Of a stretch of 64,000 bases of DNA, positions 51,652 to 60,951 are shown in pieces. Position 1 is the stretch's first letter. Every line of letters starts with the position of its first letter. Source of the stretch: Pseudomonas quercus (GTDB lineage Bacteria > Pseudomonadota > Gammaproteobacteria > Pseudomonadales > Pseudomonadaceae); assembly GCF_012033695.1 (NCBI RefSeq), contig NZ_JAAVJI010000015.1:60605-124604 (forward strand), written 5' to 3'. The translations under genes were made by a program, and so were the position numbers. The notes beneath the pieces were generated by a model. The model saw nothing but the letters and a program-made list of their open reading frames with translations. It did not search any database and was not told the DNA's origin.

Positions 51652-53193
51652 TCACAGGCCCGGCAATCGGTGGCGAATGGTATCAATCACGGCATCGACA
51701 CTGCTGGCGTCGTGTGTGTCAACGCTTTTGGCCGCCAGCAATTGCTCTCCGGACAAGGGCTCGCGGGTGCGCTGCTGGGTTTCAATCACGTCCAGGGTGG
51801 CATCGGAAGGGTCCGGCTGCTGCTGCGCCTGGCGCTGGATCAACCAGCTCTCGATCACCGCCTGGGGGGCGCTGCAATCCAGAATGAAAAACGGTACGGC
51901 CTGATCCTGGGCAATGGCCTGGGCATCGGCACGCTGGGCCTGCTTGAGATAAGTGGCATCCAGCACTACCGGCAGGCCGGCACTGAGCACTGTGGCGGCC
52001 AGTTGATGCAGGCGCGCATACGTTGCTTCACTGGCATAGTCGCTGTACAACGCCTGTTCGTCCTCGGCAAACAATCGTTTGCGTTCTACGTCCGAGCGCA
52101 GGCGTATGGCGCCCAGGGCTTCGACCAGGCGTAGGGCGACATGGCTTTTGCCCACAGCGGAAACGCCGCTGGTAATCGCCAGGAAATGCGACGGGATAGC
52201 GCTGTAGCGCTCTGCCAGGGTGGCGTAGTTGCGGTACTGGCGTAGCGAGGTGGCGCGCTGCAGGCCGTCGGCGTTGGCCGGTAGGGTGAACAGCGCGACC
52301 TTGGCCCGGACCATGGCCCGGTAGGCTTTGTAGAAGCTGAGCAGTGGCAGGCCGGCATAGTCGCCAGTCAGTTCCAGGTAGCGGGTGACCAATCGCCGTG
52401 ACAACCCTTTAAGCCCGCGGTCCTCCAGGTCCATGGCCAGGAAGCCCAGGTCGGCGTAGACGTCGGTGAAGCGGAAGGGCTCGTTGAATTCGATACAGTC
52501 GAAAATCACCACGTTGCCATCGATCAGGGTGGCATTGCCCAGGTGGATATCACCGTGGCATTCGCGAATGAAGCCATCAGCCTTGCGTTGTTCCAGCAAG
52601 GGTAGCAAGCGGTTGTATTCGGCGCCCGCCCACGCGTCCAGCGCATCGAGCTGGGCAAGGTCGGCGCTCTCGGACAGGAACGGCTTGATCTGTTCGAAAT
52701 TCTGTACCACCGGTGCCATGACGCTTTCTGGCGTGCCCTCGGCGCGTTCGCTGGGCACATGGGGTGCCGAGAGGTGGAAGCGAGCGATCTGCTCGGCCAT
52801 GGAGTCCACATGGGCGCTGGTAAGCTCGCCATTGGCTTGCAAGGTGCCTAACAGTTGGCTTTGGGGGAATTGACGCATCTTCAGCGCGTACTCGATGGCC
52901 GGGCCATCACCGCCAAGCACCGGCGCACTTTCAGTGCCGCTGATGTTCACGACCTCAAGGTACAGGCCTTCTGTCAGGCGCTGGTTCAGGCGCAGTTCTT
53001 CCTGGCAGAAGTGCTGGCGGGCAGCGAGCGTAGTGAAGTCCAGGAAGCCGAAGTTCATGGGCTTTTTGATCTTGTAGGCGTACGGCCCAGTAAGAATGAC
53101 CCAGGAAATGTGGGTTTCAATGAGCTCGAAAGTGTCGACCGGGTGAGGGTAGAGCGCTGGGTTCTGCAGCGCGGCAATGAGGGCTTGGCTCAC
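51652..53193 (-). CDS. Fused aminoglycoside-phosphotransferase-like and P-loop kinase protein
   Basis: 513 residues from a GTG with AGGA 7 bases upstream. The N-terminal half is an APH/choline-kinase fold: catalytic loop CHGDIHLGNATLIDG and metal loop VIFDCIEFNEPFRFTDVYAD. The C-terminal half (from about 335) is a shikimate/gluconate-kinase-type P-loop domain with GVSAVGKSH as a Walker A variant and RSDVERKRLF. This domain pair is found in many proteobacteria; the substrate is not known. Divergent from mrcB. Confidence 0.88.
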   Translation of the reverse strand: MSQALIAALQNPALYPHPVDTFELIETHISWVILTGPYAYKIKKPMNFGFLDFTTLAARQHFCQEELRLNQRLTEGLYLEVVNISGTESAPVLGGDGPAIEYALKMRQFPQSQLLGTLQANGELTSAHVDSMAEQIARFHLSAPHVPSERAEGTPESVMAPVVQNFEQIKPFLSESADLAQLDALDAWAGAEYNRLLPLLEQRKADGFIRECHGDIHLGNATLIDGNVVIFDCIEFNEPFRFTDVYADLGFLAMDLEDRGLKGLSRRLVTRYLELTGDYAGLPLLSFYKAYRAMVRAKVALFTLPANADGLQRATSLRQYRNYATLAERYSAIPSHFLAITSGVSAVGKSHVALRLVEALGAIRLRSDVERKRLFAEDEQALYSDYASEATYARLHQLAATVLSAGLPVVLDATYLKQAQRADAQAIAQDQAVPFFILDCSAPQAVIESWLIQRQAQQQPDPSDATLDVIETQQRTREPLSGEQLLAAKSVDTHDASSVDAVIDTIRHRLPGL

Positions 53194-53275
53194 GGAAAAT
53201 CCTTGTGCGGGCGAGGGGCATTGCTGATCATTATGGCGGCTTGGGCCAGTGCTGCAAACTGCAACAAGGTTTCTG

Positions 53276-53302
53276 TTTGCAGGTGTGCAAACTGCGTATA
53301 AT
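53276..53302 (+). promoter_or_regulatory. Promoter immediately upstream of mrcB
   Basis: TATAAT at 53297-53302 with a weak TTTGCA at 53276-53281 (15-base spacer). The -10 ends only 8 bases before the mrcB ATG, so transcription would begin about 2 bases before the start codon. A 10-base repeat TGCAAACTGC occurs twice (53253 and 53286 regions). Confidence 0.5.
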
Positions 53303-53310
53303 GCGCCGCC

Positions 53311-55632
53311 ATGACACGTAGCCGATCCCCCCGCAAACCTTCTCGTTCCTCCTCGAATCGCACCCGTACCTGGCTTGGTTGGGCGTTCAAGCTCGCCCTT
53401 GTGGGCCTTGTAGCGCTAGCCGGCGTGGCCATTTACCTGGATGCCGTGGTGCAGGAAAAATTCTCCGGCAAGCGCTGGACCATCCCTGCAAAGGTCTACG
53501 CACGGCCCCTTGAGCTATTCGTTGGGCAAAAACTAGAGCTCAAGGATTTCCTCACTGAGCTTGATGCCTTGGGCTACCGGCGTGTACCAACCGTGGACGG
53601 CCCTGGCCAGGTGGCCGTGAACGGCAGCACCGTATCGCTCAATACCCGGGGCTTCCAGTTCTACGAGGGGCTGGAACAGGCCCGGCCGGTGCGTGTGCGC
53701 TTCAATGGGGACTATGTGGGCGAATTGAGCGGTGGTGGCGATAAATTGCCCGTGGTGCGGTTGGAGCCGCTCATGATTGGCGGTATATACCCCAAAAACC
53801 TCGAAGACCGCATTCTGATCAAGCTGGACCAGGTGCCGCCCTACCTTATCGACACCTTGGTGACGGTCGAAGACCGCGATTTCTATCACCACTTCGGCGT
53901 GTCCCCCAAGTCCATCGCCCGCGCGGTGTACGTGAACGCGTCCAAGGGCCAGATGCGCCAAGGCGGCAGTACCCTCACGCAACAGCTGGTCAAGAACTTC
54001 TACCTCACCAATGAGCGTAGCCTTAGCCGCAAGCTCACCGAAGCGATGATGGCGGTATTGCTGGAGCTGCATTACAGCAAACAGGAAATTCTCGAGGCCT
54101 ACCTCAACGAAGTATTCATCGGCCAGGACGGGCAGCGGGCTGTTCATGGCTTCGGGTTGGCGAGCCAGTTCTTCTTCAGCCAACCTTTGTCGGAACTGCG
54201 CCTTCACCAGGTAGCCTTGCTGGTGGGGATGGTCAAGGGGCCGTCCTATTACAACCCGCGCCGCTACCCGGACCGTGCGCTGGAGCGCCGCAACCTGGTA
54301 CTGGACCTGCTCCAGGAACAAGGTGTGGCAACGCCTGAAGCTGTGGCCGCGGCGAAGAAGATGCCATTGGGCGTCACCCAGCGCGGCAGCCTGGCAGACA
54401 GCTCCTTCCCTGGCTTCCTGGACCTGGTGAAGCGCCAGTTGCGCGAAGACTATCGCGAAGAAGACCTCACCGGCGAAGGCCTGCGAATCTTCACCAGTTT
54501 CGACCCTATCCTGCAAATGAAGGCCGAGGCAGCCGTGAGCGAAAGCTTCAAGCGTTTCTCGGCCCGCAAGGGAGGGGATGCCATGGAAACCGCCATGGTG
54601 GTGACCAACCCTGAAAGCGGTGAAGTGCAGGCGCTGGTGGGCAGCCGCCAGGCAGGCTTCGCAGGCTTCAACCGGGCGTTGGACGCCGTGCGCCCAATTG
54701 GCTCTCTGGTCAAGCCCGCCATCTACCTCACGGCGCTGGAAAAACCCAGCCAGTACACCCTCACCAGTTGGATCAAGGACGAACCGTTTTCGGTGAAAGG
54801 TGGAGATGGCCAGGTGTGGTCGCCGCAGAACTACGAACGCGGCTCCAATGGCACGATTTTCCTGTATCAGGGCCTGGCGCACTCCTACAACCTGTCCAGC
54901 GCCCGGCTAGGCCTGGACCTGGGCATACCGAACGTATTCAAAACCCTCGGCAAGCTGGGGGTGGACGTGGATTGGCCCGCGTACCCGTCCATGCTGCTAG
55001 GCGCTGGGGCGCTGACGCCCATGCAAGTGGCTACGGTGTACCAGACCCTCGCCAACGGCGGCTACAACACGCCCATGCGTGGTATCCGCAGTGTGCTGAC
55101 TGCAGAAGGACAGCCGCTCAAGCGTTATCCGTTCCAGATCCAGCAGCGCTTCGACCCTGGCAGTATCTACCTGATTCAAACGGCCATGCAGCGGGTGATG
55201 CGTGAAGGGACCGGGCGGTCGGTGTACAGCGTATTGCCGTCTACCTTGAACCTGGCGGGCAAGACCGGTACGACCAACGATTCCCGTGACAGCTGGTTCG
55301 CAGGCTTTAGCCAGGACCTGCTGGCGGTGGTCTGGATGGGGCGTGACGATAACGGGAAAACCCCTTACACCGGCGCTACAGGGGCCCTGCAGGTATGGAC
55401 CAACTTCATGCGCAAGGCTGATCCGCTGCCACTGAACATGGCTGTGCCGGATAATGTCACGCTAGCCTGGGTCGATGCCCAAACCGGCCAAGGGTCGGCT
55501 GAAGGCTGCCCCAATGCCGTACAGATGCCTTATATTCGAGGCAGCGAGCCTGTGCCAGGCACGGCCTGCAATGCTGCCCAGGACACGCCCGCCGCTCCGG
55601 TAATGGACTGGATCAAAGGCTGGCTGAATTGA
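53311..55632 (+). CDS. mrcB: Penicillin-binding protein 1B (bifunctional transglycosylase/transpeptidase)
   Basis: 773 residues. Basic cytoplasmic N-terminus (RSRSPRKPSRSSSNRTR), membrane helix 24-44, UB2H domain for its lipoprotein activator, transglycosylase domain with the catalytic Glu in VTVEDRDFYHHFGVSP near residue 187 and RQGGSTLTQQLVKN, and transpeptidase domain with S465-x-x-K in GSLVKPAIYL and KTGTTNDSRDSW. It polymerises and cross-links peptidoglycan in the periplasm. No ribosome site precedes the ATG; see the promoter note. lpoP, coding for its activator, follows by 13 bases. Confidence 0.97.
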   Translation: MTRSRSPRKPSRSSSNRTRTWLGWAFKLALVGLVALAGVAIYLDAVVQEKFSGKRWTIPAKVYARPLELFVGQKLELKDFLTELDALGYRRVPTVDGPGQVAVNGSTVSLNTRGFQFYEGLEQARPVRVRFNGDYVGELSGGGDKLPVVRLEPLMIGGIYPKNLEDRILIKLDQVPPYLIDTLVTVEDRDFYHHFGVSPKSIARAVYVNASKGQMRQGGSTLTQQLVKNFYLTNERSLSRKLTEAMMAVLLELHYSKQEILEAYLNEVFIGQDGQRAVHGFGLASQFFFSQPLSELRLHQVALLVGMVKGPSYYNPRRYPDRALERRNLVLDLLQEQGVATPEAVAAAKKMPLGVTQRGSLADSSFPGFLDLVKRQLREDYREEDLTGEGLRIFTSFDPILQMKAEAAVSESFKRFSARKGGDAMETAMVVTNPESGEVQALVGSRQAGFAGFNRALDAVRPIGSLVKPAIYLTALEKPSQYTLTSWIKDEPFSVKGGDGQVWSPQNYERGSNGTIFLYQGLAHSYNLSSARLGLDLGIPNVFKTLGKLGVDVDWPAYPSMLLGAGALTPMQVATVYQTLANGGYNTPMRGIRSVLTAEGQPLKRYPFQIQQRFDPGSIYLIQTAMQRVMREGTGRSVYSVLPSTLNLAGKTGTTNDSRDSWFAGFSQDLLAVVWMGRDDNGKTPYTGATGALQVWTNFMRKADPLPLNMAVPDNVTLAWVDAQTGQGSAEGCPNAVQMPYIRGSEPVPGTACNAAQDTPAAPVMDWIKGWLN

Positions 55633-55645
55633 TTGAGGAACTGAC

Positions 55646-56374
55646 GTGAACAAGTGGTTGTTATCAATGCTCGGCGCTGCGGCCCTGTTGCAAGGGTGTG
55701 CCAGCGTACCGCGCGGTTCGATTCCGGTGGTCGATCAAGGTTCGGCTGTGTCCAATAGCGAGCGGGTGTCGGCAAACCGCAACACGGCCTACCGGCCACC
55801 GGTTGCCAGGGCGCCTGTACAGGCAGCGCCGGAAGACAGTGGTGTGCAGGTCATGGTACCCACCTCCAGCGCGCCGATTCAGGCCAGTGCCGCACCTATC
55901 AGTACTACACCTATCACACCTGGCCCTGTCACCAACGGCCCGGCCTACACTGCTCCAGCGCCTGTGGCGCCCACTGCCCAGTACAGTGCGCCCGCAGCGC
56001 CCAGTGGCATTCCTTCGGCCAGCCAGGCCAGTGGGGGCTTGGCGGCAGATGAGCAACTGGATGGTCCGGTGCTGGCACTGCTGACCACCGCGCAGCAGCA
56101 ACAAGGCGGTGGGGATCTCAATGGAGCCTCCTCCAGCCTGGAGCGAGCACAGCGTATCGCCCCTCGCGAGCCCCAAGTGCTGTTCCGCCTGGCCCAGGTC
56201 CGGCTTGCCCAAGGTGATGCGGCCCAGGCCGAGCAGTTCGCTCGGCGCGGTTTGAGCTATGCCAGCGGTCGCCCAGACCTGCAGGCAAGGCTGTGGGAAA
56301 CGGTTGCCCAAGCTCGCGAAAAACAAGGCGACGCCGCCGGCGCGGCCTTGGCTCGCAAGAACGCCCGGGGTTGA
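55646..56374 (+). CDS. lpoP: Outer-membrane lipoprotein LpoP, activator of PBP1b
   Basis: 242 residues with a GTG start. The lipobox LLQGC puts the lipidated Cys at residue 18. A long Ala/Pro/Thr-rich linker (about 50-130) could span the periplasm; a TPR-like C-terminal domain follows (LFRLAQVRLAQGDAAQAEQF). In P. aeruginosa the gene next to ponB/mrcB codes for LpoP, which activates PBP1b, so the identity comes from position plus architecture. It is 13 bases from mrcB and 2 bases from yqcC. Confidence 0.88.
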   Translation: MNKWLLSMLGAAALLQGCASVPRGSIPVVDQGSAVSNSERVSANRNTAYRPPVARAPVQAAPEDSGVQVMVPTSSAPIQASAAPISTTPITPGPVTNGPAYTAPAPVAPTAQYSAPAAPSGIPSASQASGGLAADEQLDGPVLALLTTAQQQQGGGDLNGASSSLERAQRIAPREPQVLFRLAQVRLAQGDAAQAEQFARRGLSYASGRPDLQARLWETVAQAREKQGDAAGAALARKNARG

Positions 56375-56376
56375 CG

Positions 56377-56706
56377 ATGGACAGTCGACTGCCCGCCATT
56401 GCTGACCAACTGCTGTTGATCGAGCGCGCCCTGCGCCAGGCTGGTTGGTGGAGTAGCGAACCGCCCGACGTTCAAGCGCTTGCCAGCCCGGAGCCTTTCT
56501 GTGTCGATACGCTCAGTTTCGAGCAATGGCTGCAATGGATCTTTCTGCCTCGAATGAAACTGATCATCGAGCAGGGCCAGCCATTGCCCAACGCCTCGGG
56601 CATTTTGGCCATGGCTGAAATGGTGTACGCGGGCCAGCAGGGGCCCGCATATGAACTCATGGTATCGCTGAAACAGTTCGACGCGCTGATCGCCAGCCAA
56701 GCTTGA
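56377..56706 (+). CDS. yqcC: YqcC-family protein
   Basis: 109 residues from the ATG at 56377. The family pattern runs from LLLIERALRQAGWWSSEPP through PFCVDTLSFEQWLQWIFLPR and ends at QFDALIASQA. It is a small alpha-helical, soluble protein (YqcC/DUF446) of unknown function. It is probably translated from the mrcB-lpoP transcript. Confidence 0.9.
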   Translation: MDSRLPAIADQLLLIERALRQAGWWSSEPPDVQALASPEPFCVDTLSFEQWLQWIFLPRMKLIIEQGQPLPNASGILAMAEMVYAGQQGPAYELMVSLKQFDALIASQA

Positions 56707-56727
56707 TGCTGTGCAAAGCGCTTAGGC

Positions 56728-57165
56728 TCAGTGGCATTGCTCGGCGATGGCCTTGCGCGTATCACTGATCTGCGTCTGCCGCTCTTGCTCTGTCAGCCGC
56801 CTGAGCTCCCCGTCCACCTCTTGCCGTACCCGAGGGTTGTTGTTCAACTGGGCCAGGTTGGTCCGAGCCTGATCGCAAAAATCCTTCGTTTTCTCTGCTT
56901 CTTCAGCCACCTGCTCTTTCACTTTGGCATCAGCTGCTTTCTGTTCAGGGTCATTGTCCACGTCGTCATTATCGTTTTCAGCGCCTTTTGGCGGGCTGGA
57001 AGGTGGCGGCGCGTGTGTGTCGATGGGCGTGGCGGCTTGCCCAGTCGGCGGCTTGGCGTCGAAGTGTGTCACTCCATTACCATCCACCCACTTGTACACC
57101 TGAGCGGCGTGCAGCGATCCCATCGAAACCAGCATCAAGCTGGCTACCAGGCGTGTAAGGCGCAT
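56728..57165 (-). CDS. DUF4124 periplasmic protein
   Basis: 145 residues. A Sec signal peptide ends at SLHA. The DUF4124 motif follows at once: AQVYKWVDGNGVTHFDAKPP, a short SH3-like beta fold. The middle is acidic (NDNDDVDNDPEQ) and the C-terminal third is helical and charged with two Cys (FCDQAR and AEQCH) that could form a disulphide. Function unknown. Convergent with yqcC; divergent from ilvI. Confidence 0.9.
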   Translation of the reverse strand: MRLTRLVASLMLVSMGSLHAAQVYKWVDGNGVTHFDAKPPTGQAATPIDTHAPPPSSPPKGAENDNDDVDNDPEQKAADAKVKEQVAEEAEKTKDFCDQARTNLAQLNNNPRVRQEVDGELRRLTEQERQTQISDTRKAIAEQCH

Positions 57166-57519
57166 GTCCTCTCCGTCGTTCTAAACAAGGCTTGGGTCAA
57201 AACTACCACAGAAGCATAAAGTCAACAGAGCGCTTGACTTGGGAGGGGCTATTTACAACAATCCAAAGTCCGCTGTGAAGGGAATGCCAGAAGCAGACCC
57301 GCTCAGCAGATCATGAGGCGCACACCCGCGCCGACCCGCTACACCCGCAACGCGTTACCTCGCGCTGGGTGGGAAACCCCCGCAACACTTGGGGAATTCC
57401 CAATACTTGCTCAGTCAGTGCTGACGTAGTCGGCGACTACCGTCGCTCATGCTCTGCTTGGCAGTAAACCTAATGGACCCGCTTCCCAGCGGTATTCTGG
57501 CGTTTTAGAGGTGAACAAC
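57166..57519 (+). promoter_or_regulatory. ilvI upstream region
   Basis: This 354-base stretch holds no gene I can support. A possible -35 TTGACT is at 57234-57239 with a weak -10 AACAAT at 57257-57262. Two imperfect inverted repeats follow (GGGAAACCCC / GGGGAATTCCC near 57370-57400, and GTAGTC / GACTAC near 57427-57440). An open 38-codon frame (57313-57429) has only scattered Leu, Ile and Val, so I do not see a classical branched-chain attenuator. Confidence 0.4.
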
Positions 57520-59244
57520 GTGGAGCTCTTGTCCGGCGGTGAGATGATCGTCCGCTTCTTGCGTGACGAAGGTGTCAAACACATCTATGGGTACCCTGGT
57601 GGTGCTCTTCTTCATGTTTACGATGCCCTGTTCAAGGAACCGGCTGTCTCGCACATCCTGGTTCGTCACGAGCAGGCGGCTACCCATATGGCCGACGGCT
57701 ACGCCCGTGCTACTGGCAAGGCTGGCGTCGTGCTGGTGACCTCCGGGCCAGGTGCAACCAACGCTATTACCGGTATCGCCACGGCCTATATGGATTCGAT
57801 TCCAATGGTGGTGCTGTCTGGCCAGGTGCCCAGCACCATGGTGGGTACCGACGCGTTCCAGGAAACCGACATGATCGGTATCTCCCGGCCTATCGTGAAG
57901 CACAGCTTCATGATCAAGCACCCGTCGGAAATACCCGAGGTGCTGAAAAAGGCCTTCTACTTGGCTGAGTCCGGCCGCCCCGGTCCGGTAGTAGTCGATA
58001 TCCCGAAGGATATGACCAACCCGGCGGAAAAGTTCGAATACATCTACCCTAAAAAGGTCAAGCTGCGCTCTTATTCGCCAGCGGTGCGCGGCCATTCCGG
58101 GCAGATTCGCAAAGCCGCAGAAATGCTTGTGGCCGCACGCCGGCCTGTGATCTACGCCGGCGGTGGCGTAATTCTCGGCGGCGCCTCAAGCCCGCTTACA
58201 GAGCTGGCCCGCCTGCTGAATGCTCCCGTGACCAACACGCTCATGGGGCTGGGGGCCTACCCTGGCACTGACCGTCAGTTCGTGGGCATGCTGGGCATGC
58301 ATGGCAGTTATACGGCTAACCTCGCCATGCACCACGCTGATGTGATTTTCGCGGTGGGTGCGCGTTTCGACGATCGCGTGATCAACGGCGCAGCCAAGTT
58401 CTGCCCTAACGCCAAGATCATTCATGTGGATATCGATCCGGCCTCCATTTCCAAGACCATCAAGGCCGATGTCCCTATCGTTGGGCCGGTCGAGAGCGTG
58501 TTGACTGAAATGGTCGCGGCTTACAAAGAGCTGGGCCAGGTGCCAGACAAAGACGCCGTCGCCGCATGGTGGAAACAGATTGACGAGTGGCGTGGTGATC
58601 GTGGCCTGTTCCCTTACGAACAGGGCGACGGCCCGTTGATCAAGCCACAGACCGTGATCCGCACCTTGTTCGAAGTGACTGAAGGTGATGCGTTCATCAC
58701 CTCCGATGTGGGGCAGCATCAGATGTTCGCCGCCCAGTACTACCCGTTCGACAAGCCCAACCGTTGGATCAACTCCGGTGGCCTGGGCACCATGGGCTTC
58801 GGCTTCCCCTCAGCCATGGGGGTGAAGCTCAATTTCCCGGACAGCGATGTTGCCTGTGTGACGGGGGAGGGGAGTATTCAGATGAATATCCAGGAGCTCT
58901 CCACCTGCATGCAGTACGGTTTGCCCGTGAAGATCGTGAACCTGAACAATGGCGTGCTGGGTATGGTTCGCCAATGGCAGGACATGAACTACAGCAGCCG
59001 CCATTCCCATTCGTACATGGAGTCGCTGCCAGACTTCGTGAAGCTGGCCGAGGCTTATGGCCATGTGGGGATGCGCATCACCGACCTTAAAGACTTGAAG
59101 CCGATGATGGCCGAGGCCTTCGCCATGAAGGACCGCCTTGTCTTCCTGGACATTCAGGTCGATACCAGCGAGCACGTCTATCCGATGCAGATCAAGGACG
59201 GCGCTATGCGTGACATGTGGCTGAGCAAGACGGAGCGGACCTGA
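57520..59244 (+). CDS. ilvI: Acetolactate synthase, large subunit
   Basis: 574 residues from the GTG at 57520, placed 8 bases after AGAGG; a GTG three codons upstream would overlap that ribosome site. The ThDP catalytic Glu is in LVRHEQAATHMADGYARATG. The ThDP/Mg motif is VTGEGSIQMNIQELST, and FAD-binding residues are in the middle domain. It condenses two pyruvates, or pyruvate and ketobutyrate, for valine/leucine/isoleucine. It is 2 bases from ilvH and in one operon with ilvC. Confidence 0.97.
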   Translation: MELLSGGEMIVRFLRDEGVKHIYGYPGGALLHVYDALFKEPAVSHILVRHEQAATHMADGYARATGKAGVVLVTSGPGATNAITGIATAYMDSIPMVVLSGQVPSTMVGTDAFQETDMIGISRPIVKHSFMIKHPSEIPEVLKKAFYLAESGRPGPVVVDIPKDMTNPAEKFEYIYPKKVKLRSYSPAVRGHSGQIRKAAEMLVAARRPVIYAGGGVILGGASSPLTELARLLNAPVTNTLMGLGAYPGTDRQFVGMLGMHGSYTANLAMHHADVIFAVGARFDDRVINGAAKFCPNAKIIHVDIDPASISKTIKADVPIVGPVESVLTEMVAAYKELGQVPDKDAVAAWWKQIDEWRGDRGLFPYEQGDGPLIKPQTVIRTLFEVTEGDAFITSDVGQHQMFAAQYYPFDKPNRWINSGGLGTMGFGFPSAMGVKLNFPDSDVACVTGEGSIQMNIQELSTCMQYGLPVKIVNLNNGVLGMVRQWQDMNYSSRHSHSYMESLPDFVKLAEAYGHVGMRITDLKDLKPMMAEAFAMKDRLVFLDIQVDTSEHVYPMQIKDGAMRDMWLSKTERT

Positions 59245-59246
59245 CC

Positions 59247-59738
59247 ATGCGACACATCATTTCCTTGTTGCTGGAAAACGAACCGGGCGCGCTGTCTCGT
59301 GTCGTCGGCCTGTTTTCGCAACGCAACTACAATATTGAAAGCCTGACCGTCGCCGCAACCGAAGACCCGACGCTGTCGCGCCTTACCTTGACTACCATCG
59401 GCCACGATGAGGTCATCGAGCAGATCACCAAGAACCTCAACAAGCTGGTAGAGGTGGTGAAGCTGGTAGACCTTTCAGAAAGTGCACATATCGAGCGCGA
59501 GTTGATGCTGGTCAAGATCAAGGCCACGGGCGCGCAGCGTGCAGAAGTGAAGCGCACCACGGACATCTTCCGGGGGCAGATCGTCGATGTCACCAGCAGC
59601 GTCTATACCGTGCAACTGACAGGTACTACCGACAAGCTCGACAGCTTCATCCAGGCCATCGGTACCACGTCGATTCTTGAAACGGTACGCAGCGGTGTAA
59701 CCGGCATCGCTCGTGGCGACAAAGTACTCAGCATTTAA
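59247..59738 (+). CDS. ilvH: Acetolactate synthase, small regulatory subunit
   Basis: 163 residues. The N-terminal ACT domain begins MRHIISLLLENEPGALSRVV, then GLFSQRNYNIESLTVAATED, which binds valine for feedback inhibition in this family. The C-terminal domain stabilises IlvI. The length is normal, and it is 2 bases after ilvI. Confidence 0.98.
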   Translation: MRHIISLLLENEPGALSRVVGLFSQRNYNIESLTVAATEDPTLSRLTLTTIGHDEVIEQITKNLNKLVEVVKLVDLSESAHIERELMLVKIKATGAQRAEVKRTTDIFRGQIVDVTSSVYTVQLTGTTDKLDSFIQAIGTTSILETVRSGVTGIARGDKVLSI

Positions 59739-59787
59739 TCAATCGTTTTGCAGATGGCCTATGGGCCAGGATAACCAGGGGAATTTC

Positions 59788-60804
59788 ATGAAAGTTTATT
59801 ACGACAAAGACTGCGACCTGTCCATCATCCAAGGCAAAAAGGTCGCCATCATCGGTTACGGTTCCCAGGGGCATGCCCAAGCGTGCAACCTGAAAGACTC
59901 CGGTGTTGATGTTGTCGTGGGCCTGCGCAAGGGTTCTGCTACCGTTGCCAAGGCTGAAGCTCATGGCCTGAAAGTAACCGACGTTGCCAGCGCCGTGGCT
60001 TCTGCTGACCTGGTGATGATTCTGACGCCGGACGAATTCCAGTCCGTTCTGTACAAGAACGAAGTTGAGCCCAACCTCAAGCAGGGCGCAACCCTGGCCT
60101 TCTCCCACGGCTTTGCCATTCACTACAACCAGGTTGTTCCTCGCAGCGACCTGGACGTGATCATGATCGCCCCTAAAGCGCCTGGTCACACAGTGCGTTC
60201 CGAGTTCGTAAAAGGCGGCGGTATTCCTGACCTGATCGCGATCTACCAAGATGCCTCTGGCAATGCCAAAAACGTTGCCCTGTCCTATGCCGCTGGCGTA
60301 GGTGGCGGCCGTACTGGCATCATCGAAACCACCTTCAAGGACGAAACCGAAACCGACTTGTTCGGCGAACAGGCCGTTTTGTGCGGCGGTGCGGTCGAGC
60401 TGGTAAAGGCTGGCTTCGAGACTCTCGTAGAAGCGGGTTATGCACCAGAAATGGCCTACTTCGAATGCCTGCACGAGCTCAAGCTGATCGTGGACCTCAT
60501 GTACGAAGGCGGGATCGCCAACATGAACTACTCCATCTCCAACAATGCCGAGTATGGCGAGTACGTCACCGGCCCCGAGGTGATCAACGCTGAATCTCGC
60601 CAAGCCATGCGCAATGCACTCAAGCGCATCCAGGATGGTGAATACGCCAAGATGTTCATTGCAGAAGGCGCAGCCAACTACCCATCCATGACGGCCAAGC
60701 GTCGTAACAATGCGGCTCATGGCATTGAAGTGATCGGTGAGCAACTGCGCTCCATGATGCCTTGGATTTCGGCAAACAAGATCGTCGATAAAGCCAAGAA
60801 CTGA
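59788..60804 (+). CDS. ilvC: Ketol-acid reductoisomerase
   Basis: 338 residues, the short class I form. The NADPH-binding loop is IIGYGSQGHAQACNLKDSG, and metal-binding acidic residues lie in ETDLFGEQAVLCGG and the segment after EMAYFECLHELKLIVD. It isomerises and reduces acetolactate. ATG at 59788 with AGGGGA upstream. The operon ends in a strong terminator. Confidence 0.98.
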   Translation: MKVYYDKDCDLSIIQGKKVAIIGYGSQGHAQACNLKDSGVDVVVGLRKGSATVAKAEAHGLKVTDVASAVASADLVMILTPDEFQSVLYKNEVEPNLKQGATLAFSHGFAIHYNQVVPRSDLDVIMIAPKAPGHTVRSEFVKGGGIPDLIAIYQDASGNAKNVALSYAAGVGGGRTGIIETTFKDETETDLFGEQAVLCGGAVELVKAGFETLVEAGYAPEMAYFECLHELKLIVDLMYEGGIANMNYSISNNAEYGEYVTGPEVINAESRQAMRNALKRIQDGEYAKMFIAEGAANYPSMTAKRRNNAAHGIEVIGEQLRSMMPWISANKIVDKAKN

Positions 60805-60820
60805 TTCTGAGCGGTAACTT

Positions 60821-60855
60821 GAAGAAACGCGGCCCTGGCCGCGTTTCTTCGTTTA
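60821..60855 (+). terminator. ilv operon terminator
   Basis: GAAGAAACGCGGCC (60821-60834) and GGCCGCGTTTCTTC (60837-60850) form a 14-bp perfect stem with a T-rich end. Confidence 0.9.
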
Positions 60856-60951
60856 TGGCCCAGCCTTCTGGTATAAAGCTGCAACGTTTGCGTGCGAACC
60901 CTCGCCCCAGGCGCCTGTCGAAATTTTTCACACGTAGCAAGGTACCGTTTT

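Noticed and set aside
57313..57429. Possible 38-residue ilv leader peptide
   Set aside because: No run of Leu, Ile or Val codons, no ribosome site and no terminator hairpin with T-tract before ilvI.
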